A stretch of DNA of 64,000 nucleotides from Collinsella aerofaciens (GCF_028209885.1 NZ_JAQLEM010000011.1:8374-72373), one strand, 5' to 3'; shown: positions 52,999-63,978, counted from the first letter of the stretch. Notes: generated from the letters alone by a model not told the origin. Numbers and translations: made by a program.

Positions 52999-54882
52999 TC
53001 ACTCACCCGCCCTCGGCATCAAGACGATCATGCGCAGCTGGCCGGGCTCGCCCTCAAGGCGGTATGCCACGTTGCGCCCTTGCAGAGCGCTTTCGAGCTC
53101 TTGCGCAGCGGGCGTCTGCGAAAGATCTGCATCATCGTTGGAAAAAAGCGCGGCACGCAGCTCGACACTGCATCGGTCATGATCGCCCAAGTGATACATA
53201 AGCGCCGGATGGTCGGTGGTGTAGGCAAAAAACGCAAAGTCATACACGCAGTCGTACAGGGCGCTTACCGTACTGACGTGCATCGGGCGCCGTATGGCGA
53301 TAATCGAGGCGCAATCGATATCGATGGTGCGCAGGTCGCTTGCGAGCTCGTTGGCAATGAGCTGAATGCGGTCGCGATCAAAACCGCTCTCCCCGTGCTG
53401 TGCCAACGTGAGCGACCCCTTGCGCTTGCAATAGGCGACGAGCATCTTGGCGCGCTGCAGCATGCGATAACGCTCGTGCGAAGACGATTCATCGGTCAAC
53501 GGCGGTAGCGAGCTCAGCAGGTCGTACATCCCTTCGAGCGCGCGGGCAAGCGCCTGGTCCACGTCTTGGACCAGCAAGGTCTCGGCCTCTTGGTCTGCCA
53601 GGTGCGTCTTAAGGTCGTAGTCGGCGGCGAGCAGCTCGTTTTGACGCTGCAGCTCCATGCGACGATGTGCCAGTTCACGGTTAAGCTCGTTGAGATCCGA
53701 CACGTCTTGGGCAAGCAGGGCCGATCCGCCCAGCAGTGGAAAGGCACGGTACATCACATCGGGATCGGACGCCACGGCAAAGGCATGGGCGCGGCCGTGC
53801 GCCTGGGTCCGCAACTCCTCGCGCACGCCTACCGGCATTGCCTTTGACACTGGCGTGGCATAGACTTCCTGCAGGTCGCGCGTTAGAACTTTGAGGTCAA
53901 GCGGCAAGGTGTCGAAAATGCCGGCGATGTCGTGATATGACGGAATGACACCGCAATCGAGACAGATTTCCATCGCCGCCACGCACAAGACGCAATAGAT
54001 GAGCGAGAAGTTGAGCCTCCATGCCCAGGGCACGCGCAACGCATATGAGATGGCAAAGAACGCGCCGCCCAGCAGCACGAGCGCCGCCGTGCCCGAGAAA
54101 CGTTGGATGCGAAAGGACGAGGACCGGCCCACCAGGATAAAAAAGGCCACAAAGTTAAAGGCCGTCCACACGAGGACGGCGAAATAACCCCAGCCGTACG
54201 TGTAATCGTTGCTCCAGGTGTCGCTTGTACGGTCAAAGTGGAAGACCTGCTGGTGAAAATCGTTGGTGAGCACAAATCCGATAAGCAGGATAGCCACAAT
54301 CCACAGCGCAGCGCAGTAGCGGCGACCCAGGCGGTGTTGCTCCAGGCCCGCAAGGCGCAGACCACACAACTGGTAGAGCAGCGGAATGAGTGTCATGGGC
54401 ACGTCGTACAGGTACCACAGCACGGTGGCATAGAACGGCGTGAACGACTTGTACTTGAGAATGACTTCGATCATCCACAGGGCGCAGATGGTGGCGACGG
54501 CAACAAGGCGGCGGCGCAGCACATAGTCCAAACAGCGCAGATAGACCGATACGCCCCAGATCGAAAATATAATTGCGGCGACAAGAAGCGGGAGAGAGCT
54601 CGAGTGGACGAGCGCATCCACGACCTCTTCGGACACCTCGCTATAGGCGGGCACGGCATTGGAAAGCTTGGAATCGGAGGCGAACAACGCCGGCAAGACT
54701 GCCAAAAGTATAAGGAACAGCGCGGTGGTGACACCGGCGACAGCAAAGACGCGGTGACGGTATACCCGATGTGTTATGCCAACAAGGAATCGCGGCATGG
54801 CGAAGAGCCTGCCGCCCCTGGGATCCGCAACCGGCGCGGTCCGGGCGGCCGCGTGGCCGATATGTCGCTCGCGGGTACCCAT
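52999..54882 (-). CDS. Multi-spanning membrane sensor-like protein without a recognisable kinase core
   Basis: About 627 residues. Seven to eight hydrophobic helices fall in residues 45-320 (similar to 7TM sensor N-termini of histidine kinases). A PAS-like stretch and a long coiled coil follow (LNRELAHRRMELQRQNELLAADYDLKTH split across the segment). The C-terminal 150 residues look like a HATPase fold but I find no N box or G box (GTG.G). ATG at 54882 lacks a clear ribosome site; an ATG near 54797 is an alternative. It is first in a three-gene operon and may be a co-sensor for the kinase. Confidence 0.8.
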   Translation of the reverse strand: MGTRERHIGHAAARTAPVADPRGGRLFAMPRFLVGITHRVYRHRVFAVAGVTTALFLILLAVLPALFASDSKLSNAVPAYSEVSEEVVDALVHSSSLPLLVAAIIFSIWGVSVYLRCLDYVLRRRLVAVATICALWMIEVILKYKSFTPFYATVLWYLYDVPMTLIPLLYQLCGLRLAGLEQHRLGRRYCAALWIVAILLIGFVLTNDFHQQVFHFDRTSDTWSNDYTYGWGYFAVLVWTAFNFVAFFILVGRSSSFRIQRFSGTAALVLLGGAFFAISYALRVPWAWRLNFSLIYCVLCVAAMEICLDCGVIPSYHDIAGIFDTLPLDLKVLTRDLQEVYATPVSKAMPVGVREELRTQAHGRAHAFAVASDPDVMYRAFPLLGGSALLAQDVSDLNELNRELAHRRMELQRQNELLAADYDLKTHLADQEAETLLVQDVDQALARALEGMYDLLSSLPPLTDESSSHERYRMLQRAKMLVAYCKRKGSLTLAQHGESGFDRDRIQLIANELASDLRTIDIDCASIIAIRRPMHVSTVSALYDCVYDFAFFAYTTDHPALMYHLGDHDRCSVELRAALFSNDDADLSQTPAAQELESALQGRNVAYRLEGEPGQLRMIVLMPRAGE

Positions 54883-54949
54883 AGTGCTTTTAGTGTACCG
54901 ACAGATGGGTCGAAAAAGCGGGCCGCATGTCCCAAAATCCGCAGACGGC

Positions 54950-54985
54950 AAGGCGCCCGGCGAGCACATACTCGCCGGGCGCCTT
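54950..54985 (-). terminator. Strong hairpin downstream of the GH1 gene
   Basis: A perfect 15-bp stem, AAGGCGCCCGGCGAG (54950-54964) with complement 54971-54985, around a 6-nt loop. No U-run follows on the minus strand, but stability and position support termination. Confidence 0.75.
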
Positions 54986-55021
54986 GGTTAGGAGGCTATG
55001 AAGTTGAGTGTCTCAGCTTCC

Positions 55022-56455
<1,434 letters not shown>

Positions 56456-56603
56456 TCAATCCTTTCGCACGCTGTTGTCATAGGCTCAGTATCCCTACAA
56501 ACAACGCGTCGCTCAACGGCAACGACGCAGGTCGATACTTCTTTTCGCACGCAGGTGCTCGACAGCCGCCCCGTCTGACACTTTTTGATACCCGCCTGCC
56601 AAT

Positions 56604-56848
56604 CACCACAAAGGGGACAGGCACCTTTGTGGCGGTTGGGGGCGGTTTGTCTCGATCTGTAACAGGTAGGCAGCCAAAACCGGGCCTGATGTTACAGATC
56701 GAGATTGTTCGGTCAGCTTCTGCAGTTTGTCTAAATCTGTAACAGGTAGAGACGATTTAGCCCGCTAGATGTTACAGATCGAGACAGAAGATTCTAGTCG
56801 CAGGTGATGCCGAGGTTTTGCCGACGAGGCCTACGTAACCGCCTTCGC
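56604..56848. repeat. Direct repeat, left copy, flanking the ATPase islet
   Basis: About 240 bp nearly matching 58021-58269. It contains a REP-like CCACAAAGG...CCTTTGTGG hairpin, then two large palindromes with arms CTCGATCTGTAACA (56651-56664 with 56690-56703; 56731-56744 with 56770-56783), then a fossil of the DUF4867 gene 3' end. The remaining gap 56849-56912 is purine-rich (GGAAAGAAAGGAAAA type) leading to the ATPase ribosome site. Confidence 0.8.
56795..56848 (-). pseudogene. Fossil 3' end of the DUF4867 gene
   Basis: The stop and last 17 or so codons of the gene at 58216 recur here with scattered changes and a one-base deletion (TTTTGCCG instead of TTCTTGCCG). There is no gene body upstream, so this is a duplicated tail carried within the direct repeat. 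Confidence 0.7.
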
Positions 56849-56912
56849 TCAGCAATTCATTTGACTGAATAGGAAAGAAAGGAAAAAATAGGAAAAAAAG
56901 GAAAGGAGACTT

Positions 56913-58019
56913 ATGACTGAAACCATCTTCTCCCCCTCATTTGGAAATCGCCCGTCCTATCTGGTGGGTCGCGGGAACGTGATTTCGACATTCATCTCCG
57001 GTCTTGAGCAGGAGCCGGGCAATCGAGACCGAGCCATGCTCATGCTCGGCCAGCGAGGCAGCGGCAAGACGGTTCTTCTGTGGGAACTTGCCGACCGCGC
57101 ACGCAAGCTCGGTTTTGTTGTCGCCACACCCACCGTAGCCTCCGAAGATATGCTTGAGCGCATTGTTGAAAAAATCCAAGAAGCAGGCGAGCCTTATGTC
57201 AGCAAGCGTCATCTCCCCAAACTTTCTGGCGGTAGCTTGAGCGTCTTCGGCTTCTCAGCCGGTCTCGAGTTCACACGCGATGTGCAGGAGACCAAGAGTT
57301 TCCAGTTCAAACTCACGCAGCTGGCGCGCAAGCTGACCGAGCAGGGACACGGCATCCTCATCCTTATCGATGAGCTCCAAGCTAATTCACCTGAGATTAG
57401 ACAGCTCGTCACCGCCTATCAAGAGCTGGTCGGTGAGGGACTCAACGTCGCGCTTGTTATGGCAGGTCTCCCGGGAGCCGTCTGTGCAACGCTCAATGAC
57501 CGCGTGCTGACATTTCTCAACCGCGCTCGCAAGGTCACGCTCGAACCGCTTTCAGTCGGAGATGTCGATGCCTATTATCAGCGGGCTTTCGAAGAGCTCG
57601 ACCTTGATATTCCAGGCGATCTTCGCCTCCGTGCCGCTCGCGCAACCCAAGGCTCGCCCTATATGCTGCAGCTCATCGGCTATAACATCGGCAATCGCTG
57701 CAAGACAGGAGAACACGTAACGCCAGAGCAAGTCGACGGAGCTATCGAAGCGTCAAAAGCCGATTTCGAAAACGATGTTTGTGAAACGACGCTCGCCGCG
57801 CTATCGGACCAAGACGTCGCGTTTCTCGACGCAATGACTGATGACGAAGACGCCGTTTCGCGCATTTCCGATGTAGCGAAACGTATGTCAGTCACACCCG
57901 ACTATGCGCAAAAGTATCGCCGGCGCCTCATCGACGCCGGCGTAATCGAACAGGCGCGCCGCGGTTACGTGCGTTTCGCCGTTCCATATATGGCTGACTA
58001 TCTGCGCAGCCAACTCTAG
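56913..58019 (+). CDS. AAA ATPase with winged-helix C-terminus (AAA_16/Orc1-like)
   Basis: 368 residues. Walker A MLGQRGSGKTVLLWEL (about 43-58), Walker B ILILIDELQ (about 148-156), sensor-1-like VALVMAGLPG, arginine-rich sensor 2 region. C-terminal winged helix (about 300-368; RISDVAKRMSVTPDYAQKYRRRLIDAGVIEQARRGYVRF in part). Related to orphan ATPases found as mobile accessory genes. AAAGGAGAC precedes the ATG. It stands alone between direct repeats. Function unknown; could be a toxin, defence or regulatory ATPase. Confidence 0.88.
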   Translation: MTETIFSPSFGNRPSYLVGRGNVISTFISGLEQEPGNRDRAMLMLGQRGSGKTVLLWELADRARKLGFVVATPTVASEDMLERIVEKIQEAGEPYVSKRHLPKLSGGSLSVFGFSAGLEFTRDVQETKSFQFKLTQLARKLTEQGHGILILIDELQANSPEIRQLVTAYQELVGEGLNVALVMAGLPGAVCATLNDRVLTFLNRARKVTLEPLSVGDVDAYYQRAFEELDLDIPGDLRLRAARATQGSPYMLQLIGYNIGNRCKTGEHVTPEQVDGAIEASKADFENDVCETTLAALSDQDVAFLDAMTDDEDAVSRISDVAKRMSVTPDYAQKYRRRLIDAGVIEQARRGYVRFAVPYMADYLRSQL

Positions 58020-58020
58020 G

Positions 58021-58269
58021 CAGCCACCGCAATGGGGACAGGCACCTTTGTGGTGGTTTGGGCCCGTTTGTCTCGATCTGTAACAGGTAGGCCGTCAAAA
58101 CCGGGCCTGGTGTTACAGATCGAGATTGTTCGGTCTGTCCCCTGCAGTTTGTCTAAATCTGTAACAGGTAGAGACGATTTAGCCCGCTAGATGTTACAGA
58201 TCGAGACGGAAGATTCTAGTCCACGGTGATGTCGAGGTTCTTGCCGATGAGGCCTACGTAGCCGCCCTC
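58021..58269. repeat. Direct repeat, right copy, flanking the ATPase islet
   Basis: Same order as the left copy: degenerate REP hairpin, two CTCGATCTGTAACA-type palindromes (58069-58122 and 58150-58206), then the real 3' end of the DUF4867 gene. Differences from the left copy are scattered, so the duplication is not recent. Confidence 0.8.
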
Positions 58270-58860
58270 GGCAGCCTTGGGGCTGTCAGCATGGCAGAGA
58301 ACCCACTTGTCGGCCTTCCAGTAGCAGTAGCTGTCGCCGGCCGTGGGCATGTCGGCCGCAGCCTCGGGGCGCGGGCCGTTGGTGCCGGCGGGCAGCGCCA
58401 CCATCACCTGGAAGCCACCGTCGTCGACCATGCACGGCGTGTAGTGGAGCGTGGTGTTGAAGACTTCGACGACCGTACCCGCCGGCACGCGAAACGCCTT
58501 GACGCACGCGGTGTCGAGCTTGCCGTCCTCGATCTCCCAGCGATGCGCCACGAGCAGGATAAAGTCGCGAGCGCCCAAGTTGAATTCGCTCGCGCGGTGA
58601 TACTCCAGGCAGTTGAGTCGTGTATTGTGGCCGTTGCACCAGCCGAGCTGGAAGGGACGGCCACCAAACATGAGAAAGCCAAGCTTGTCGGCATCCTTGA
58701 CGTCCTCGAGCTCCGGCGCACTCGCCACGTATTTGCTGCCCTCAGGGATGGGCGTGGAGGCAAGCGCCTCGAGCACGGGCGACGTAAGCTCGGACGGAAC
58801 GTTATCCCAAACGTTGCCATAGGACTTGAACTCGGGATCGTTGACAGAGTAGATATGCAT
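58216..58860 (-). CDS. DUF4867-family protein (cupin-like)
   Basis: 214 residues. Starts MHIYSVNDPEFKSYG, typical of DUF4867. Predicted mostly beta, with a cupin-like core (FRVPAGTVVEVFNTTLHYTPC, GFQVMVALPAGTNGP) and LEYHRASEFNLG. Some members lie with sugar isomerase or carbohydrate genes. ATG at 58860 follows ACAGGAGCG. Its 3' end was copied into the repeat on the far side of the ATPase islet. It is the neighbour of luxS but separated by 124 nt. Confidence 0.88.
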   Translation of the reverse strand: MHIYSVNDPEFKSYGNVWDNVPSELTSPVLEALASTPIPEGSKYVASAPELEDVKDADKLGFLMFGGRPFQLGWCNGHNTRLNCLEYHRASEFNLGARDFILLVAHRWEIEDGKLDTACVKAFRVPAGTVVEVFNTTLHYTPCMVDDGGFQVMVALPAGTNGPRPEAAADMPTAGDSYCYWKADKWVLCHADSPKAAEGGYVGLIGKNLDITVD

Positions 58861-58984
58861 GTTCGCTCCTGTTCGTTTATGTGACAGTATGAACATTCTA
58901 GAACAAACATAAGCGATTTTAAACACTCGTCCCGACCACTCAGCAAAAAGGCGCCCAATGCGCGCGTTTTGGGCGATAAAGCCC

Positions 58985-59473
58985 TTACGCCTGCTGATAG
59001 TGCAGGTGCTTCTCGTCGATATCGGCCAGGTCGCGGTCGAGGTAGCGGCGCGCAAGCCAGTTGGCCATGGGGAGGTTCTGGTCCAGGTAGTTACCGCACT
59101 CCTCGGGAGCGGCACCGGGGACATCGCCCTCAAAGCCGGCGACAAACTCGAACAGCTCACGCACGAGCGGCAGGATCTCCTCGCTCGTCACCTCGCCAAA
59201 CACAACCAGGTAAAAGCCCGTGCGGCAGCCCATGGGGCCAAAGTAGACAATGCGGCCCGACCACTCGGCATGATTGCGAAGGAACGTCGCGCCCAGGTGC
59301 TCGATGGTGTGGCACTCGGCCGTGTTCATGACCGGCTCCTTGTTGGGCGTGGTCAGGCGCAGGTCAAAGGTGGTGACGGCGGCCCCGGTCGCCGGATCGC
59401 GGTCGATGCGGCTCACATACACGCCGGGCTCAAGCAACAGATGGTCAACGGAAAAGCTGGCGATGCGCTCCAT
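58985..59473 (-). CDS. luxS: S-ribosylhomocysteine lyase (LuxS)
   Basis: 162 residues. Cleaves S-ribosylhomocysteine to homocysteine and DPD, the AI-2 precursor. Metal ligands are in HTIEH (55-59) and the Cys of FGPMGCRTGFYL. FSVDHLLLEPGVYVSR is the standard start. ATCGAGAGGATC lies before the ATG. Proximity to nucleoside hydrolase and ribokinase fits recycling of ribose-containing methyl-cycle products. Confidence 0.97.
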   Translation of the reverse strand: MERIASFSVDHLLLEPGVYVSRIDRDPATGAAVTTFDLRLTTPNKEPVMNTAECHTIEHLGATFLRNHAEWSGRIVYFGPMGCRTGFYLVVFGEVTSEEILPLVRELFEFVAGFEGDVPGAAPEECGNYLDQNLPMANWLARRYLDRDLADIDEKHLHYQQA

Positions 59474-59498
59474 GGCAGATCCTCTCGATAGTCAAATT

Positions 59499-59564
59499 GG
59501 GACGGGGCTCTTTTAGCTGGTTCGATTGGTCGCACCAATCATACCAGTCAAAAAGCCCCGTCCC
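59499..59564 (-). terminator. Long hairpin between nucleoside hydrolase and luxS
   Basis: GGGACGGGGC (59499-59508) pairs exactly with 59555-59564. A second stem CTGG / CCAG and an inner ATTGGT-CGC-ACCAAT lie within. It is probably the terminator of the nucleoside hydrolase unit; it could equally be a luxS 5' leader structure. Confidence 0.65.
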
Positions 59565-59575
59565 AAAAAGACAAC

Positions 59576-60550
59576 TTAGCCCAAGACGCGGGCCATGCGT
59601 GCCTTGAACTCGGAAAGGAAGCGCGGAGCATCCACGGTCAGTGCCACAAGCGCGCTCTTGTCCGGATTGGACAGGCGGCGCTCATCGCAGATGGTGCGGC
59701 CGCGATACTCGCCCAGCAAGTCAACACGCAAGTTGCAGGCGAGCGCACCTACGAGCGTGGGGTCGATCGCCACGGCAACCGCCAGCGGATCGTGCAGCGC
59801 GCAGCCGCCCAGGTAGGGCGCGTTCATCTCGTACGAACCAATGTAGTGCTCGACCATGCTCGCAAATGCGCAGCCAGCCATAGTGCCCGAGCCCGTCCAG
59901 CCGGCAACGTCGCGGCGTGTGAGCACCACGCGATGCGTCACGTCCAGACCCACCATGGTGAGCTTGCGACCTGAACGCAGCACCGCGTCGGCTGCCTCGG
60001 GGTCGCTCGCCATGTTGGCCTCAGCGCCCGCGCTCACGTTGCCGGGCACGGTAAGGGCGCCGCCCATCACGACCACGCGGCCGATGGACATCATCGCCGC
60101 CGCATCGCGCTCCAGGGCGAGCGCCAGGTTGGAGAGCGGGCCAGTCGCTACGTAGACCAGATCGGGACCATAGGTGCGCGCGGCATCGATCAGATAATCG
60201 ACCGCAGCGTTGCCGTCGGCCGAGGTCGCCCCCACCGGCTCGTAGGGCGACGCGGGCACGCTCGCGCCGCCGATGCCGTTCTTGCCGTGAATGAGCGCGG
60301 TGGACGCCGGCGGCGTATAGGGCTCAGTCGCTTGCAGAGGACGGTCGGCACCCAGGTACACCGGAACCTCGGGGCGACCCAGCAGATCGAGCACCGCCAG
60401 GCAATTGTGCGCCGATTGCTCGACGCGCACGTTACCAAAGCACGTGGTGATGCCCACGAGCTCCACCTCGGGGCTCGCGATGGCATAGGCCAGCGCCATC
60501 GCATCGTCAACACCCATATCCAGATCAAGGATCAGCTTCTTGATTGCCAT
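59576..60550 (-). CDS. Inosine/uridine-preferring nucleoside hydrolase family protein
   Basis: 324 residues. Hydrolyses nucleosides to base and ribose. The Ca-binding motif is DLDMGVDDA (9-17), a variant of DTDxGxDDA with Leu10 instead of Thr and Met12. Other motifs are VVVMGGALTVPGNVS and AEANMASDPEAA, with HDPLAVAVAIDP near the end. Its start lies 30 nt after the ribokinase stop, so the two form an operon that frees and then phosphorylates ribose. Confidence 0.94.
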   Translation of the reverse strand: MAIKKLILDLDMGVDDAMALAYAIASPEVELVGITTCFGNVRVEQSAHNCLAVLDLLGRPEVPVYLGADRPLQATEPYTPPASTALIHGKNGIGGASVPASPYEPVGATSADGNAAVDYLIDAARTYGPDLVYVATGPLSNLALALERDAAAMMSIGRVVVMGGALTVPGNVSAGAEANMASDPEAADAVLRSGRKLTMVGLDVTHRVVLTRRDVAGWTGSGTMAGCAFASMVEHYIGSYEMNAPYLGGCALHDPLAVAVAIDPTLVGALACNLRVDLLGEYRGRTICDERRLSNPDKSALVALTVDAPRFLSEFKARMARVLG

Positions 60551-60580
60551 TGTTCTACTCCGCTTCTCCGTCTTTATCGT

Positions 60581-61543
60581 TTAACCAAACCAATGTTCAA
60601 CTTCGGCGCGCGTGGGAATCGATTGCTGAGCGCCCAGGCGCGACACCGTCACTGCCGAGGCGCGAGCACCCGCGGCCATGCACTCAAAGAGCGGCAAGCC
60701 CTCTAGGCGAGCCGCCGCCAACGCGCCGATAAACGTATCGCCGGCGGCCGTGGTATCGACTACCGTGCTCGAAAGTGCCGGCATGCGCAGCAGCTCACCG
60801 TCATCGCCGAGCGTAACCGAGCCGGCACCGCCCAACGTGATGACCGCAGCTCCGGCACCCCTAGCGAGCAGGGCGTTGAGCGCCACGACGCAGCTTGCAT
60901 CGTCCGCGGGCAAGATTCCCGTCAGCACCTGGCACTCGGTCTCGTTGGGGCAGACCAGGTCGACCGCGGACCAGGCCTCCGCAGGCACATCGCAGGCAGG
61001 CGCCGGATTAAAGACTGTATAGAACCCGAGCCCGTGAGCGCAAACAAGCGCCTCGGCCGTCGCTACAAGGTCGCATTCACCCTGGGCGATAAAGACGCTT
61101 CCGGCAGCCGGGGCAATCTTGCTGGCGTCACTATCGAGTTCATCGGCCACCAGACGCCTCAGCGCGCGGGCAACGTCCTCGCCCGCAAGCGCATGGTTGG
61201 CGCCCGGCGACAGCACGATGCGGTTGTCTCCCTCGCAGCGAATGATGGTCGCCGTTCCCGTCTCCACATCATCGCGATGCACTACAAAGTCACAGTCCAC
61301 GCCGGCGTCTTGGAGCCCCGCCACGAGCGACGCGCCGAACGCGTCGCGACCGACCGCGCCGATCATGTGCGTGCAAGCGCCCATACGCGCGGCAGCTACG
61401 GCCTGATTGGCGCCCTTGCCGCCGGCGTTGGTGATAAACCCGCTGCCGCCGACGGTCTCGCCCGCACGCGGTATGCGCTCGCACGCCACCGAAAGGTCCA
61501 TGTTCATGCTGCCGAACACCGCAACGATGCCGCGATCTGCCAT
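60581..61543 (-). CDS. rbsK: Ribokinase
   Basis: 320 residues, PfkB fold. GSMNMDLSVACERIPRAGET, NAGGKGANQAVAAARMGA (sugar-binding), LVCPNETECQVLTG, and TTAAGDTFIGALAA with the catalytic Asp (GAGD is AAGD here). Converts ribose to ribose-5-phosphate. ATG at 61543 follows GAGGAGG; an in-frame codon at 61597 is spurious. First gene of the unit with the nucleoside hydrolase. Confidence 0.96.
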   Translation of the reverse strand: MADRGIVAVFGSMNMDLSVACERIPRAGETVGGSGFITNAGGKGANQAVAAARMGACTHMIGAVGRDAFGASLVAGLQDAGVDCDFVVHRDDVETGTATIIRCEGDNRIVLSPGANHALAGEDVARALRRLVADELDSDASKIAPAAGSVFIAQGECDLVATAEALVCAHGLGFYTVFNPAPACDVPAEAWSAVDLVCPNETECQVLTGILPADDASCVVALNALLARGAGAAVITLGGAGSVTLGDDGELLRMPALSSTVVDTTAAGDTFIGALAAARLEGLPLFECMAAGARASAVTVSRLGAQQSIPTRAEVEHWFG

Positions 61544-61730
61544 GGAAACCTCCTCATCTGCGGGCCTTATGCCCACCGCCAGCCGTCGATCGTGCACTCT
61601 CGCACCCCCTATAACTTTAGTTCACTTTGATGTGGACGCGCGCTTGAGCTTGCGCCAGCAGCAAGCATTCACAGGAGCAGGCAGCTACAATGAAGGCGTG
61701 CTGATTATTCTCGTCATTGGATGATGTTTT

Positions 61731-63947
61731 ATGGAACAACTCTCGCAATCGGGCTCGCGCGGTCGACGCCGCACGGGCAACGAGCCGGCGCCGCACGAAC
61801 GCGTGAAGGGCGAACGCCGTGCCAACGAACCGCGACGCACCGTGAGCTCCCATCGTGCTTCTGCCAACAACGCGGGCCGCGCCAACACTCCCGCCGCGGA
61901 GCAGACGCCTGCTCGCCCCAAATCCCGCTACATCCCTGCCCTTGACGGCCTGCGTACGCTCGCCGTCGTCGCGGTGGTGCTCTATCACCTTAACCTCACG
62001 TGGGCGCAGGGCGGCCTGCTTGGCGTCACGATCTTCTTTGTGCTTTCGGGCTATCTGATCACGCGCTTGCTGCTCAACGAAGTCGCTAAGACCGGACGCA
62101 TCGACCTTAAGAGCTTCTGGATTCGCCGCATCCGTCGCCTGGTCCCCGCCGTGGTAACCGTCGTGGTGGTGACCTGCGCGCTGTGCACCGTCTTCAACCA
62201 CGTGATGCTCACCAAGATGCGCCCCGACATCTTGCCGTCGCTGCTGTTCTTTAACAACTGGTGGCAGATTGCTCAAAACGTCTCGTACTTCAATGCTCTG
62301 GGCGACCCCTCACCGCTCACGCACTTTTGGTCGCTTGCCATCGAGGAACAGTTCTACCTGATTTGGCCGCCACTGCTGTTTGCCATGGTATCCATGCATG
62401 TGAGCAAGCCCAACACGCGCCGCGTGGTTCTGGGCCTTGCCGCGGTATCTGCCCTCGCCATGATGGTGCTTTACAACCCTGCCGCCGACCCCAGCCGTGT
62501 GTACTACGGCACCGACACCCGCGTGTTCTCGCTGCTACTGGGTGCCTGGATGGCCTTTATCCCCGATCGCGACCTGGCGCCGGTGCGTCTCGCTCATCGT
62601 TTGGGGCTCAATCGCCTGGCTGGCGCCGCCAAGCACGGCAAGAACGCCGTGGGCAAACCTGACGAGAAGGCCGACGAATCAGCCGAGGCCGCCCCGGCAC
62701 AGCCGAGCGCCCTCGTGCGCTTTTGGTCCTCGCCCGCATCCATCGATGTGTTGGGCGTCGTGGGTCTGGTTGGCCTTGCCGCCATGGTCGCGCTCACCAA
62801 CGGCTACACCGCGTTCCAGTATCGCGGCGGCACGCTGTTATGCTCCATCCTCACGCTCATGGTCATCGCGGCCTGCGTGCAGCCCCAGGGAATGGTTGCC
62901 CGCGTGCTGTCCGCCGATCCGCTCGTGTGGGTTGGCAAGCGCTCGTACAGCATCTACCTGTGGCACTATCCGCTGCTGTTACTCATGAACCCGGTCGCCA
63001 ACATCAACGATACGCCGTGGTGGCAGTACATTTTGCAGGTGTTGTTGGTGGTCGCCGTGGCAGAGTGCTGCTATCGCTTTATCGAGACTCCGTTTAGGAA
63101 GGGCGCCTTTGAGCGCACCGTGTCCGAGTTCCGCGACGGCACCACCACGCCCGCTAACTGGGTACGCGCGCGCGTCCCTGTCTGCGCAGCCTGCGCTGTC
63201 GTGTTGGTCGTTGCACTGGGCGGCCTGATCTTTGTGCCCGAGACGTCTGCGCTGAGCGGCGAGGGCGCCGAAGTTCTGAACAAGGAAGCCAAGAACACCG
63301 CGCCCACCGACCAGCAGGCGGCCGACGACACCGACAAGGACAACGACGGCTTCCCCGATGGCTCCTACGATCTGCTTATGATCGGCGACTCCGTGTCGCT
63401 GCGTGCCGTAGACACCTTTGACGGTGTGTTCCCGCACGGCCATATCGATGCCGAAAAGGGCCGCCAGTTTGATGCGGGCCGCGCGACATTTGAGGGCTAT
63501 ATCCAGCAGAACCTTGCCGGCAAGATCGTGGTCTTTGCCCTGGGCACCAACGGCTTGGTAACCGACGACCAGATCGACGCCATCATGGCCGATGCGGGAG
63601 ATAAGCGTATGGTGGTGTTTGTGAACACGCGCAGCCCGCAGCCGTGGGTTGGCTCTACCAACCAGGCCATCGCCAACGCCGCTACGCGCTACAAGAACGT
63701 GCGCGTTATCGACTGGTACGGATACAGTGCCAACCGCAACGACCTGTTCGATGGCGATGGCACGCACCTATCGACCACTGGCGTGACTGAGTACCCCAAC
63801 TTGATCCACGATGCCGTCAAGAAGGACCTGCCCGTACACCCCGAGGATCACGTCAACGATCCGCAGCCGGCAGCCGTCAAGTCTGCCACCGACGCACTCG
63901 TCAATGCGCTCGCTCTCAAGCCGCACAAGCTGGGCACCGACAAGTAA
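61731..63947 (+). CDS. OatA-like membrane acyltransferase with SGNH domain
   Basis: 738 residues. A basic, Ala/Arg-rich cytoplasmic N-terminus (1-65) is followed by Acyltransferase_3 with about ten transmembrane helices (YIPALDGLRTLAVVAVVLYH; FFVLSGYLITRLLL; LTHFWSLAIEEQFYLIWP). An extracellular SGNH-like domain from about 530 carries the nucleophile Ser in LLMIGDSVSLRA and the Asp/His pair in DGDGTHLS. The protein probably O-acetylates peptidoglycan or another surface glycan, raising lysozyme resistance. The ribosome site (GGATGATG) is weak; ATG 61731 is the only good start. It ends before a hairpin at the window edge. Confidence 0.93.
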   Translation: MEQLSQSGSRGRRRTGNEPAPHERVKGERRANEPRRTVSSHRASANNAGRANTPAAEQTPARPKSRYIPALDGLRTLAVVAVVLYHLNLTWAQGGLLGVTIFFVLSGYLITRLLLNEVAKTGRIDLKSFWIRRIRRLVPAVVTVVVVTCALCTVFNHVMLTKMRPDILPSLLFFNNWWQIAQNVSYFNALGDPSPLTHFWSLAIEEQFYLIWPPLLFAMVSMHVSKPNTRRVVLGLAAVSALAMMVLYNPAADPSRVYYGTDTRVFSLLLGAWMAFIPDRDLAPVRLAHRLGLNRLAGAAKHGKNAVGKPDEKADESAEAAPAQPSALVRFWSSPASIDVLGVVGLVGLAAMVALTNGYTAFQYRGGTLLCSILTLMVIAACVQPQGMVARVLSADPLVWVGKRSYSIYLWHYPLLLLMNPVANINDTPWWQYILQVLLVVAVAECCYRFIETPFRKGAFERTVSEFRDGTTTPANWVRARVPVCAACAVVLVVALGGLIFVPETSALSGEGAEVLNKEAKNTAPTDQQAADDTDKDNDGFPDGSYDLLMIGDSVSLRAVDTFDGVFPHGHIDAEKGRQFDAGRATFEGYIQQNLAGKIVVFALGTNGLVTDDQIDAIMADAGDKRMVVFVNTRSPQPWVGSTNQAIANAATRYKNVRVIDWYGYSANRNDLFDGDGTHLSTTGVTEYPNLIHDAVKKDLPVHPEDHVNDPQPAAVKSATDALVNALALKPHKLGTDK

Positions 63948-63978
63948 CCTGCAGCGCAAACTTCCCACATCCGGAGGG

